Shown here piece after piece: positions 13,007 through 23,965 of a stretch of 64,000 bases of DNA; the first letter of the stretch is position 1; each line of letters opens with the position of its first letter. This DNA comes from Umbellularia californica. Taxonomy: Eukaryota > Streptophyta > Magnoliopsida > Laurales > Lauraceae. The translations under genes and the position numbers were made by a program. A model generated the notes under the pieces. The model made no database searches, was not told where the DNA came from, and worked only from the letters and a program-made list of their open reading frames with translations. Where the stretch lies: contig JAPQWN010000006.1 of the NCBI GenBank assembly GCA_028538565.1, positions 67,630,984 to 67,694,983 on the forward strand, read 5' to 3'.

Positions 13007-13978
13007 CAGCGACCACTACATTTTAAGGACAGAAACAAAGTTGGGCTGACTTGTCAACAACTCGAGCTTGTCTCGATTAAGCTCATAAAAAGGATTCAAA
13101 CTCATGCACTCTCCTCATACACCCGTGTCCTTATCAAGATGAGTTATATATCGCTCAAGTATGAGCTTGTCTCATTATATATTAGCCCAAGCTTAAGCTA
13201 GGCCCTTTTCGGCTTGAGGTCAGATTGTTGAGAAGCTCACCTTGAGCTCAAGCTTCACTTGGCTTGATTTATATATACATATTTATACAAAATAACTTTA
13301 ACGCATGAATCATGATACCCGTGGCAGACATAGAAAATTATTCGATGGGGACACTATATATAAAATAACTAAAGAGAACATATGTAAATGAAAAATAGGT
13401 TTTCGAAAACTTTTGGCCTGTCTACGATTCTGCCCTTGCATGATAAATGAAGTTTACTTGGGATTGTGGTAACCATGGGAAATGAATATTTTTTTCTAAC
13501 AGAAAAATCATATGCCATTGCTGGCAACCTAATATGTTGGCTCACCGTTCAGAAATCCAAACTATTCATGATATATGATTGCCTTAGTTTATATAGCCTG
13601 CCTTTGTTTATTGAATAAGCCTTCCCATTTCTGACCATACACAATAACACTCAGACAGTGATTATATAAGACCCTATTAAGAAGAAAGTATCATATACAT
13701 ACATAAATATAAAATATAGGAGGAAAAGTTGAATTTATGCATGGTCAGGCCAGGAGCTTAGCCTGGCTCAACTCAATTCTATAATCAAGCCTAGGCCTGA
13801 GCTCTGTGAGAATTTGGCTTTAAACTTTTTTTTCTTTGTTTGGTAACTGGTGATTATTGAGCTTGGCTAAGCTTGGAACAATTACTGATCAAGCCAGGCT
13901 TAAATTAGGCAGATGGATAGGCTCGGCTTGTTTACATCCCCAACCCTACTGTCTAAACTCTCCTAGGTGTAGCAAATT

Positions 13979-14516
13979 TAGGGGTGCATAAGAAATCTGC
14001 TAATCCATAAAATTGATCCGATCCGATCTGTTGATTTTTAACCGAGCCAAAGGTAAATAGATTGGTGATGGATTGAAAATCTTGTAATCCGTTAGCAACG
14101 GATCGGTGATGGGTTTCACCCTCAATCTGTGGATTTAATTTGATCTGATCCGTTGACATTAAATATAAATTAAAAAAACTGAGGGGTCTAAATATAAGTT
14201 AAGAGGTCTAAATATAAAAGAAGAAAAAAGTTCAGCGGTCAAAATGGAATTCACTTTTATATATCAGTACAACAAATGAAACCCTATACCAAATTTCATC
14301 CTAGCCTTGAGAGCATGCTCTTCAAATTTTCTTTAACATTAGATTCAACGGATTGAACAGATTAAACCGATCCGAATCGGTCCTCCACGGATCGGATCGG
14401 ATGGGTTTTTAACAGCCACGGATTGGTGACGGATTCCAAATCCATCAATCCGTAGGCAATAGATTGGTGACGGATTTAGCCTAATCCGCACAAATCCGAT
14501 TGGTGTACACCCCCTA
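13979..14516. mobile_element. hAT-like MITE (copy A)
   Basis: The termini are TAGGGGTGCA and, inverted, TGTACACCCCCTA. Subterminal regions carry many GATCCGATCCG/CGGATCGGATCGG motifs in opposite orientation. Flanks GTAGCAAA and GTAACAAT resemble a degraded 8-bp target duplication. The same element sits at 32,863-33,428 in copy B, so insertion preceded the duplication. It has no coding capacity. Confidence 0.65.
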
Positions 14517-14640
14517 GTAACAATGGGTCGTGTTGGGTTGTGGGGTGGGTACCCTGTACAAGCTAAAAATGAACCTTGCCCAACCTATTTATTGACTTAG
14601 TAGAGTTTTCCAACTCAAGCCTAACCCAGAAGGTTAAGGT

Positions 14641-14977
14641 TACGTTTGGCAACCAAATCCTCGAAAAAAAGATTTTTACTTTCCACAAAGTTATGAAAAA
14701 TCCACGTTTGGCAGTTGTAAATCCCTAAGGTCTTGGACCTATAGAAGTCCAATTTGTGTGGATTTATAAACCCACCCCCCCCCCCCCCCCCAAGGATTTG
14801 AAAATCCTCACTTTTGTGGATTTGTGCTTAAATAATTTTTTCTCATATATATGCATCGATATGCACCGATATTGATGTAAATTTTCAGCTATACAAATCC
14901 TTAGCAGGGAATCTTTGTTCCAAGAGCAGCGAGGAATCCTCACATCTGCGAATTCCTCACTTGTTGCCAAACATGTG
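14641..14977. mobile_element. Foldback MITE with C18 run (copy A)
   Basis: Terminal inverted sequences are CGTTTGGCAACCAAATCCTC and GTTGCCAAACATG. It contains internal matches to the repeat in the kinase intron. Copy A carries an 18-base C homopolymer near 14,775-14,792, which copy B (33,544-33,852) lacks. Confidence 0.55.
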
Positions 14978-15059
14978 AAGAATTTTTGACATATTAGTCC
15001 TTCTTAAACTCAATTTCTCAATTCCAAGACTAAAATTCAGATAAACTCTAATCAACTTT

Positions 15060-15780
15060 TTTTTTTTATACTTGTGTTGTCATAGATCCCATGATATCAT
15101 GGGAATGGTGCTTGTCACATAAAATGTTAAATCCCATGTCATGGTGTTGTGTGGTATATATATTTTAGGGAATTGTTCTTGAATGATAGAACTTGAGAAA
15201 CAGTGGTCAGAGGTATATTTACTTTCCAGAAAATGTCATTTTTTGTGTTCGGTGAAAATGAATTCACTTGCTAATTGCAGAAAGTGTATGATATAGAGTC
15301 GCTTGACTCTAGTCCAATTTCATGATCAAAATTCGGGTAATATCCTTAGAGTCGCTTGACTCTGGTCAACATTTTTTTATACATTTTTGCCTTGGATTCC
15401 ATTATATATATATTTTTTAAAACATTTTTGCCTTGGATTCCATGATATCACATGACAGTGTATGTCACAGCAATAGATAAATCCTATCATGATATCATTG
15501 CTTTTATTTAGCATCTCAGGGAAATTTTTCAAATGATAAAACTTAAGAAATGGTGATCAAATATGTATTTACTTTTCACAAAATGTCAGTTTTCCTATTT
15601 TATAAAAAAATAAATTTGTTTACTATTTGTAAAAAAAAAAATGATATAGAAACTAATAGATCCCAAGATATCATGGGACTATCCCATGATATCATGGAAT
15701 ATGGTGCAAAAAAGTTAAAAAAATAATGCTCACTAGAGTCAAACGACTCTGGTGACATTATTTAAATTTGGCTCATGAAA
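15060..15780. repeat. Palindrome-rich block (copy A)
   Basis: A perfect 18-bp palindrome TCCCATGATATCATGGGA lies at 15,087-15,104. Near-copies occur at 15,661-15,678 and 15,684-15,697, with further ATGATATCA variants between. A second dyad, GAGTCGCTTGACTC, occurs near 15,297 and 15,350, with GAGTCAAACGACTC near 15,735. The block has its counterpart in copy B. Its origin is unknown. Confidence 0.6.
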
Positions 15781-16257
15781 TTGGACAAACAAAGTTTAAG
15801 GTGAACCACTATTTAAAAACCCCCTTTTTTATCCATATGAACTCACCCATACTTTCTATAAGAGCCAAGAAAATTGTGTAGGCATTAAACAGTGCAAAAT
15901 AAGAAACTTTGAAGACAAAGGAAACTATATATTGAAAGAGGTGAAAAGAAACGCATATTGAATTGAGTTGGGGATTATCCAAAATAGAAAGTGATTTATG
16001 TAATAGATTGAGATAAGAATTTTTCAAGATGGAAAGTGATTTATTTAATTAGAGTCAACCGTGCGTGTATTAATAAGTGGAGACCATATAGGAAATCGCA
16101 ATACCTTTTATTTTAGGAAATGCATACTTTTTTAGAAAGGTTTAGTTAAAAGATCCGACGAAATCATATTTAATTTAGAAGAAATTTCTTAAGAGATGCT
16201 AGACTTTAAATGAGAGAGATTTTAGGAAAGAAAGATTAAATCTATTCAATATTGAGG

Positions 16258-16625
16258 CCCTCTGCATGTTTTGAGGTCAACCTCCACCCTCGCCTTTCAT
16301 CACTAATTGGTTTTGTATTGTAGTGCCGTTTCTCATCACCAATTCGTTTCACATGTTGAGGTCAACCTCCACCCTCACCTGTCATCACCAATTAGTTACC
16401 AATTAGTTTTGTATTGTTGTGCCGTTTCTCATCAGTAATTGGTTTTTCATGTTGAGGTCAACCTCCACCCTTGCCTCTCATCACCAATTAGTTACCAATT
16501 AGTTTTGTATTGTTGTTCCGTTTCTCATCACCAATTGGTTTTGCATGTTTAGATAACAACCTCCACCCTCGCCCCTCACCATAAAACCATTTTTGGGCCG
16601 TTTCTCATCACCAATTGATAATTGA
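16258..16625. repeat. Tandem repeat, ~85-98 bp units, copy A only
   Basis: About four imperfect units each contain TTGAGGTCAACCTCCACCCT and TTTCTCATCACCAATTGGTTT; the first motif starts near 16,271, 16,356 and 16,452, with a variant near 16,550. Copy B has only a short unrelated sequence here, so the array arose or inserted in copy A. Confidence 0.7.
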
Positions 16626-16889
16626 TTTTGGGATAAGCATTAGCCAAATGTGGTGTAACATCCTACCATATTTATAATATATAATATGCCACATAACTAA
16701 TAAAAAAGAAACGGCTATAAATTGGATGGTAGAGATTGATGCTCTAGATCAAGGCGACACAGCAAACATTAATAAACTGCATCCAAACTATTTTTTTGAA
16801 GGAGTTACAATCAAACATCTTTATTCTTGTCTTCGATGATCAAGAAAAGAAAGCATCCCAGAGAGACAAAGAAGAGGAATTAAGAAAGG

Positions 16890-17429
16890 CTAGTGCCGCA
16901 CAAGCATATTAGAAATAACCACAATTGCATGAGTAAGATCAACGAAATGCCTATTCTCAATTGTTATCGGTGACTGCATCCCATAGAAGGCTGATTCACA
17001 ATCTAAACCATCTTGTTGTGCCAAGTGAGCATTGATGTTCATCGAACCGTAATCGTGCCGGTTCAACAATGCATCTGAGGCGTTCACTAGGTTGTCCTTG
17101 GATGAATCATACAACACAAAGCAAATCCCAAAGGATTTCACCAAGTTAGGATCAGTGGCTGTGTTGTTCTTCCAGATGATCAAATTGCTGATGTTGGTGG
17201 CCAATGCTAGCCCTTTATCAATTGCGATCTCGCCAAGGCCGTTGAGATCGGCGCCAGGCGTTCGGCCATCGGAATTGAAAATCTGAGTACAGTATGCAGA
17301 ATCATCGTTGTGGTTGCAGATATCAGTCACCAGATCATTTGATGATGAAGGTTGGAACTGGATCAAGGCAAAAACAAGCAGTAGGGGAAGGAATTGGTGC
17401 ATATGAGTGAGACTGAGAGAAGGTGCCAT
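16890..17429 (-). CDS. PMEI/invertase inhibitor-like secreted protein (copy A)
   Basis: A single-exon ORF encodes 179 residues. It has a hydrophobic signal peptide (about residues 10-30, HQFLPLLLVFALIQF), then the plant invertase/pectin methylesterase inhibitor fold. VTDICNHNDDSAYCTQIF carries the first conserved cysteine pair, and a second pair is provided by ICFVLYDSSKDNL and GLDCESAF. The NASDALL segment and the C-terminal hydrophobic helix (THAIVVISNMLV) fit the family's four-helix bundle. Members bind pectin methylesterases or acid invertases in the cell wall or vacuole; which target applies cannot be read from sequence. Family size (150-200 aa) fits. A TATA box lies 57 bp upstream. The paralogue at 35,409-35,948 differs at only eight residues. 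The frame is intact, so the gene is probably functional. Confidence 0.85.
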   Translation of the reverse strand: MAPSLSLTHMHQFLPLLLVFALIQFQPSSSNDLVTDICNHNDDSAYCTQIFNSDGRTPGADLNGLGEIAIDKGLALATNISNLIIWKNNTATDPNLVKSFGICFVLYDSSKDNLVNASDALLNRHDYGSMNINAHLAQQDGLDCESAFYGMQSPITIENRHFVDLTHAIVVISNMLVRH

Positions 17430-17485
17430 GTTAAATGTTTCAGACTAACTATAGATTGTGGAGAGATTGATGGTGGGGGTCTTGT

Positions 17486-17493
17486 AATTTATA
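17486..17493 (-). promoter_or_regulatory. TATA box of PMEI copy A
   Basis: TATAAATT on the minus strand is placed 57-64 bp upstream of the PMEI ATG, implying a short leader of about 30 nt. The same box is conserved in copy B. Confidence 0.6.
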
Positions 17494-17717
17494 GCAGTGC
17501 AAGTGTAACGTATTTAGATTCCTTTTCTTTTAGGTAGGTTTGATTCTTTTTATAGCTTTTCGGATTCTTAGGCAGATAGTTCTCATGGTGACCAAAAAAA
17601 GAAAAAAGTGATATCTAGACATCAATGAGATCTGATCTGATCCTCTGGAGCATGTATGCAGATTTAGATTGTAGTGGTATGAGGCCCGCTGATTGGACTA
17701 TTACGTGTTCTATCCAA

Positions 17718-17925
17718 TTGCCTCCTTATTGAATTGACACTCGCCCTAATTTTACAAAAAGAAACAGTGGGTTCGGTTAATTGGTTGACTTTTATATCTT
17801 ATCTCTCTTAGGGATAGGCTAACTGCCTCCTTATTGAATTGACACTCGCCCCAATTTTACATAAAGAAACAGTGGGTTCGGTTAATTGGTTGACTTTTAT
17901 ATCTTATCTCTCTTAGGGATAGGTT
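17718..17925. repeat. 105-bp tandem duplication upstream of PMEI copy A
   Basis: The block GCCTCCTTATTGAATTGACA ... CTCTTAGGGATAGG occurs twice with a period of 105 bp (starts near 17,720 and 17,825). Copy B has one unit (36,239-36,330), so the duplication is specific to copy A. It lies about 300-500 bp upstream of the gene. Confidence 0.8.
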
Positions 17926-18409
17926 TAGTAGTTATTTGGGAGAGACATGGGTTTATAGGCTTTGGGCCAAGTCAAATATTACATATGCTTTACAAACCCT
18001 CGCGGTGCCATCTAATTACCTATTTGCATATTTGAGAAATATTTTCCTGTGAGCGTCTGCAAGATGTGCTCCATGTGAAATGCAGTGTGTGCCTTCAAAT
18101 GAGGATTCTTCATTTACTTGGGAGAATCAGTTTGGATATTGTAGAAATTCAGGTAGCATTGTTGGCATGAGACATCTAGAATAAGGGGCGCTTGGAGACG
18201 AGTCTTGAGCACTTTATGACCTTATATCCACCATCTTTTTTTCATGGTACGATAGTTTTTTTTTCCAAATTTCAAGACCTAAAATGTCTAATTTACTCTT
18301 TCTTTAAATCATATCCCATGATTGGTGGGATATTCCATTAATAATGGTTAATTACCATTTAATTGGCCACGATTAATAGAATCTCACTAATAAGATTTTC
18401 ACATAAAAT

Positions 18410-18815
18410 ATAAAAACACACAAATAAATTTCAAAATAAAGCAAATAAATTAAGAAAATCTCAATAATTTCAAAAAATGCAATAAATTTAAAAAATAAAG
18501 CAATAAATTTCAAAAGAACATAGATAAATTTAAAAAGATGCAAATAAATTCCAAAAGATCCAAATAAATTTCAGAAAATGTAAATGAATTTCAAAAGACT
18601 CAAATAAATCTCAAAAGATCCAAACAAAATTCAGAAAATACAAATAAATTTCAAAAGACGAAAATGAATTTCAAAAGATGCAAATAAAATTAAAAAACGC
18701 CAACAAATTTGCCAAAACTAAGATAAATCAATGTTCCAAATTTCTGAAATTTTTTCCAAAAACTCAAGTATTTTTGCTAAAACTCAGTTAAATTTATTTC
18801 AAAAAACACAAATAA
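18410..18815. repeat. AT-rich ~20-bp minisatellite (copy A)
   Basis: The array repeats variants of GCAAATAAATTTCAAAAGAC with a period of about 20 bp. The same array, longer, is found in copy B (36,830-37,450) and again at 37,765-38,365. The LTR element described next abuts its right end. Confidence 0.75.
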
Positions 18816-19058
18816 ATTTAGAAACTAATAAAAAATGCAACTTCTTAAACGCAAATAAATGTGTTGATTCAGGTTTATTCCAAAGTTTCTTATTTTGCGC
18901 TGTTTATTGCCTACACAATTTAGAAACTAATCCTAAATGCAACTTCTTAAATTAAAATTAGAAACTAATAACAATTAATAAAGAATTCCTAATCTTGCTT
19001 GGGTCCCACAATTGGACCATGAGTCTCGCCCCAACGGCTAGATAGTGCTGCTGCATCA
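18816..19058 (-). repeat. 3' LTR of the TR-GAG-like element
   Basis: From 19,058 it matches the 5' LTR closely (CTATCTAGCCGTTGGGGC, GACTCATGGTCCAATTGTGG, AGGAATTCTTTATTAATTGT). It then has about 105 bp more than the 5' copy, bounded by two occurrences of TTTAAGAAGTTGCATTT, so one LTR gained or lost an internal repeat. The outer end is eroded. Confidence 0.7.
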
Positions 19059-19059
19059 T

Positions 19060-20779
19060 TCTCCTCGTGTTGGAAAAGAGTTCGACCTCGAACTCGGCTC
19101 TTCTTCCTGATGTTACTTCTGTAGATAGTGTGCACATGAAGCGTTTCCTTGGTGAGATGAGAACGTGACGCTTTCTTTAGTGGCGTCGGCTTCAGAGGAT
19201 GGAGTGTGACTTGCTTTTCACTATGCATGAAAGTATAGGTGTTGTCACACATGCCATTAGTTCCATTCTTGTCATACATCCATAGACGACTCAACAATAT
19301 ATCACAACTATCCATGGGTACCACATTACACATGCCATTAGTTCCATTCTTGTCATACATCCATGGACGACCCAACAAGATATCACAACTATCCATGGGT
19401 CCCACATTACACCAAACTGTATTTGTATAATCTGCACCAATCGAAAAGGTAACTATACATGCATATCGGACTTCCACTTCATCACCTGTCATTAACCATC
19501 TAACAAAATGAGGACGATGATGCTTCCAAACTTTCAGCTGTAAGCGATCCACAAAAGCCTGGGATATAATATTCTGACAACTGCTTCCATCAATAACGAC
19601 AGTGTATTCTTTACCATTGACTGTTCCTTTGGAGCGGAAAATATTTTCTCACAACCATTTTGTCGAGGTTGCTGTAGTGGATGTAGCCTCTTGGATGACC
19701 AAAAGATACTCAAGACTCTCCTCAGGTGGAATATCCACAATTTCCTATGTTCCATGCTCTTTAGGATGATCTAGAATACCTTTCACATCACTTTCATTTT
19801 CAATGAGATGGATACGTTGTGGACATTCTGCTGCACGATGCCCTTGTTGTTTACAATTAAAGCATGTGAGCCTATTTTGACCTTCGGGCTTGGTAAAAAC
19901 TTTCTCCGATGACGTACTCAGTTTAGAACCTGCAATTGAGAAATTCTTCTGCAGAACCCGTTTAGCTGCATTAAGTTTTTGGGCTTGATGATGTGCAATT
20001 CTCTCGGCTTTGATAGCATGCTAAATAATCTCATTAACATTATCAAAATGCTTGAATGAGAGGATATCTTGAATATCAAGTATAAGCCCATTAAAGTATC
20101 TGTCAACTAAGACCTCATCATCTTTATTTAAACCACAACGGACTTGCATGGTCATAAACTCCTCAGAATATTCAACAACTGTCTTAGATCCTTGTTTCAA
20201 GTATTGAAAATGTGAACGTAGATCTTTAGAGTAATTGACAGGCAGGAATTTCTGCTTCAACAGATTTTTCATCTCGGCCCACATGTCAACATGGTCAATT
20301 TGCTGGTATCTCCTCTTCTTTTGCAACTCGGCCCACCATATTGCAACATAATTGTGAAAGCGAGTTGCCACCAGTGTAATTTTATGACCATCCGTCATTG
20401 GCTTGTGTGCAAAAATATTTTCAACACACACTAACCAATCCAAGAATTCATCAGGCTTCAATTTTCTATCATATTCAGGAACCACGAGTTTAATACCCAA
20501 ATCTCGATCAACATTTACTACATGTGGATCTCGTTGATTCCGATTATGTCCTCCATCATCTCGATGGTTATCTTCACGCCGATTAGTTTCCAAATTTGTT
20601 AATCGGGTTTCAATCCTATCAAGAGTCGCTTGCATTTGAACTTGCATTGAAGCCACCTTTGCACATAGTTGATTAACAGTTGCCGATAATTGCGCAACGG
20701 TTCCCCTCAAATCATCATCACTGTGAGAGGAAGACTCCGCGTCAACCTGTGTTTTGGAAGGCATCTTTGGTTCATGCAA
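19060..20779 (-). pseudogene. Ty3-type gag-protease polyprotein, degenerate
   Basis: The frame starting at the ATG at 20,779 encodes a coiled, Gln-rich N-terminus and a retrotransposon gag domain (WWAELQKKRRYQQIDHVDMW, LKQKFLPVNYSKDLR, VVEYSEEFMTM). It continues into a CCHC zinc knuckle CFNCKQQGHRAAEC (19,864-19,823) and a retropepsin-like region with VVIDGSSCQNIIS (~19,585) and CDILLGRPW. Three in-frame stops interrupt it: near 20,020 (EII*HAIK), near 19,747 and near 19,640. The tail SRVRGRTLFQHEEND resembles the extreme C-terminus of plant Ty3 pol polyproteins, so RT-RNase H-integrase appear to have been deleted, joining protease to pol tail. It is not translatable as one protein today. Confidence 0.75.
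19251..19412 (-). repeat. In-frame 81-bp tandem duplication in protease region
   Basis: Two adjacent 81-bp units encode PMDSCDILL(G/S)R(P/L)WMYDKNGT and the following residues. The period keeps the frame, so the protease region gained 27 residues. The units differ at a few positions. Confidence 0.85.
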
Positions 20780-21138
20780 ATTTAAAATTTCTGACTGACC
20801 TGATGTGTGGATTTGCTCTTCACGATCACATTGGTGAAAATGGATCGAAAATCTGACGGTGGATGTGCTGGATATCGTAAAAGGAATCTCAACCGTTGAT
20901 CTTGGGCAAAGTTGATGTTGAACAGATTTTGTAATGCAATGACGATGTCAGCAGAATCTGTTGGCCCTCAAGAAGGGTCGAATTGACTAAACTTCAACCC
21001 GGATATGAACCTGGCCCAACCTGTGAATGAGTTGAATTGAACTTAGGCCTGGAATGGACTTGGCCCAAATTTAGATGGGGCCCAATGGGCTGGCACGTGC
21101 AGGCTTCCTTCCCCTGCTTTGATTCAAGCGACCGAAAG

Positions 21139-23283
21139 TAGGGATGGCATTTTTAACCCGCCCTAGCCCAACCTGGAGTGCCCGCTCCGCCCCGTACAGG
21201 TTTTCCCCGCCTCGACTCTTAGACGGGGCTGGGATGGGGCAAAAAAAAACATACCCCGAATCCGGGGTGGGGCGGGGATGGGTCTATTTCTTACCCTGCC
21301 CCGCCCCGCCCCATAATATATACTTCACTTGAAGTAACAAACCTTAGCCTAGCCATGCGAGTGATAGGGTTATCTAAGTTTTGTTGTCTGGAATCCTTAA
21401 AAAGGCCTTTGTCTTGAGCCAAAGTCCTCTCTATCTCTTTCTCCCCTCTCTTTACGTGTTAGGGTTTCTTTCTACATGCTGCAAAGAGACGATAAGGCTC
21501 TCCTCGATCAAGGTATTTTGGGCAAAAATCCGGCATGAATTGAATAGATTTCCTTCCCTCGCTCTGTTTGTCGATTGAAGAGGTAAGTTACATGAATTTG
21601 ATTCTTTTATTGTGTTTCAAATCAATTTTAGATCTAGATCGTATGTGGTTTCTAGGGTTTCTTTTGATTGTGGGTGATTCTATTTTGTTGGGTCTTCGAT
21701 TTTGGTTTTTTGAAGGTATAATCGATGCTATCTCTTTCGCCTTTGTTCTTTCCGATTGTATGTATTCTTTTATCTTTTTCAGATCAGATCGTGTGGATTG
21801 GGGGTTTTTTCTATGAAAGGCTGTAATTTTTTTTTGTTGCAAATATGATGTGGTTTTGGGCGATCTTTCAATTTTCGGAAGATTATTTTTCTGGGGTTCA
21901 GTTGGTTTTTGAAAATCAGACGTCTTTTTTCATGCCCAAGATTGCTTGATGTTGATGGTTGTAACAAGAGATAGAAAGGGCTAATCCTACATAGTAATAT
22001 GATTCAGTTGGAAAATCACTTGCAAATGTGTGAAAACATAGGGATTTCATTTTTTTTAATGGAAGTCTGTACTTTTTTTTGTTGCAAATATGATAATGTT
22101 TTGGGTAATCTTTCATTTTCAGAGGAATATTTATCTAGGATTCTGTTAGTTTTAGAGATTTAGACATCAAGATTTATTGATCTATTTCCATTTCTTTGAA
22201 ATTTTATGGGTTTTGCTGTCGATGTGTGGATTTGGGTGTTTTCCCAGTGGCCTTTTTTTCTTCATTCATTTTTTGTGAAATATTATATGCTTTTGCCTAT
22301 AAATGTACGTTTATGCCATATAGGGTCAACTGATACTCAGAGCTATTAAAAGAAAAAGGTTTCAAGTGATTCTGAAGGAGATATTAGATCTGTATGTTTT
22401 CGAAATTTTATGGAATTGGCATTTGCTCTTTAAGATCACAGCAGGACAACATCAACAAAGAGAAGACATAAATTTGGAGAGACAGTGCAACAATTGCATA
22501 TGGAAAGAGCTAAAGATTTAGTTCTAGACTAGCGTCAATTTTCTCAGAGCTTCACATTTGAATGTTTGAAAACAAGCCTAGGATTGAGGATCTTAAAATT
22601 TGATAGCTTGTGGTTTGAATCCAGAATGTAAACAGTAAAATAGCATTCTATCATGCTTGTCAATTGAAGCTTCAGCCTCCAGTGACCAATTGAGTTGCTA
22701 CCAACCATTATTAGCTCCTCTCTTTCTTTGGGTTCCAAATTCAATTTGGTGTGCAAATTCAAGCATAGAATTGTTGAATTTTTATTATTCTAAATTGGAA
22801 TTTTTTTTTGAAATCATTGCCACCATAAATACAAAACTATGTTGGTTGAAGGCATCTCTGTTGCTGATCTTTTGTATTTAGTATTCATTTTGTATCATGC
22901 ATATTGAAGTATGCAGACTGCAATAGAAGACATCTCTGTTTTGCTTAAAGTAAATGCACCCTTTTGCTTATTATTCTCACGTTTGATTTGATCTAATTTT
23001 GTTTTTCTTATGGATAATTTATAAAGGGATTAAATATGGCAGGGTGGTGTGGGCACCTGGAGTGATGGAAAGCTGGTAACTAGAATTGGAAGGAATATTA
23101 TGTATTATTATGTTTGTGGTTGCACCACATCGGGGCCGGGCCCCGCGGGGCATTTCGGGGCTGGGACGGGGTATTTAACATACCCTGAATTGTGGGGCGG
23201 GGAGGGGACCGGGTGTAGTCCATGAGGTTCGGGGTGGGGGGTTGACTCAATTCCGCCCCAGATCCGCCCCGTTGCCATCCCTA
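21139..23283. mobile_element. Non-autonomous hAT (Ac/Ds-like) element, 2.1 kb
   Basis: Terminal inverted repeats TAGGGATGGCA and TGCCATCCCTA closely resemble the Ac/Ds termini. Flanking octamers ACCGAAAG and CTCGAAAG agree at six of eight positions, consistent with an aged 8-bp target duplication. Both ends carry GC-rich subterminal clusters (GGGGCGGGG / CCCCGCCCC). No transposase ORF is present. The interior (about 21,380-22,900) is AT-rich and looks like captured gene DNA: a pyrimidine-rich leader and a GAG|GTAAGTTACATG donor-like site near 21,580. It is inserted in the leader of the TR-GAG-like element. Confidence 0.78.
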
Positions 23284-23561
23284 CTCGAAAGAAAGAAAAG
23301 GGTTTGGAGCCTTTCTTTGTTGCTCCAACAAAGGGAGAAAAGAGAGCCGGGAGGTGGGATCAACGATCACGCTGGAGCTCGGCGACTTCAACGATGACGA
23401 CGACGGGGATAGTTGCGGTGACCATAGTGGTGCTCCGGTGATGGTTCAGTGGTGAAAGGTACATGATTCCTTCCTCCTCTCCTCTTCGTCTCCGTTCTTT
23501 CTTTTCTGTTTCTGGTTTGGGGTTGGATGATGATGGTTGACGCTGGGAAGGGATTTCTGTG

Positions 23562-23960
23562 TGTAATGCCCCACCCCATACCCATGCCTGATATTGTCCG
23601 CTTTGGCCCACGGGCCTTACGGTTTTGCTTCTGATGGGTTCAACCCATCAAAAGGCCTCATGAAAGATAAGGATGTAAGATCTACCTATAATTCCATTCA
23701 TTTTCCTCTCTATAGTCGATGTGGGACACCGGGGCGTCACAATCTACCCCCCTTATGGTTGCACGTCCCTGTGCGATAGCCTGCCAGCCCTCTTGGCCCG
23801 CCCACATGGAGACCCGCCCACTTGCACCAGACCACGGCAGGGGACCCACACTCGAACTAGTCGAGAGTCGTCTCTGATACCATTTGTAACGCCCCACCCC
23901 TTACCCATGCATGATATTACTCGCTTTAGCCCACGGGCCTGACGGTTTTGCTTCTGATGG
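23562..23960 (-). mobile_element. TRIM element, minus orientation, truncated
   Basis: On the minus strand: a partial 5' LTR (23,960-23,885) ending GGGGCGTTACA, a primer site TGGTATCAGAGA (23,882-23,871), a ~115-bp internal region, a polypurine tract AAGGGGGGTAGAT (within 23,756-23,742) and a complete 180-bp 3' LTR (23,741-23,562) beginning TGTGACGCCCC and containing GTCCCACATCGACTATAGAG. There is no coding capacity, as expected for terminal-repeat retrotransposons in miniature. The 5' LTR is cut where the plus-strand TRIM begins. Confidence 0.78.
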
Positions 23961-23965
23961 CTTAT

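Larger units (their letters stand above)
13007..18815. repeat. Segmental duplication, copy A
   Basis: This block is collinear with 31,902-37,225. Both begin CAGCGACCAC and share, in order, a degenerate transposon-like segment, a hAT-like MITE, a foldback MITE, a palindrome-rich block, the PMEI gene, its promoter and an AT-rich minisatellite. Hand comparison shows a few percent divergence plus indels. Copy A alone has a tandem repeat at 16,258-16,625 and a 105-bp tandem duplication at 17,718-17,925. Homology stops at about 18,815, where an LTR element abuts. Confidence 0.9.

Noticed and set aside
21381..22881. Short hydrophobic ORFs
   Set aside because: They lie in the AT-rich interior of the hAT element and lack splice continuity or recognisable motifs.
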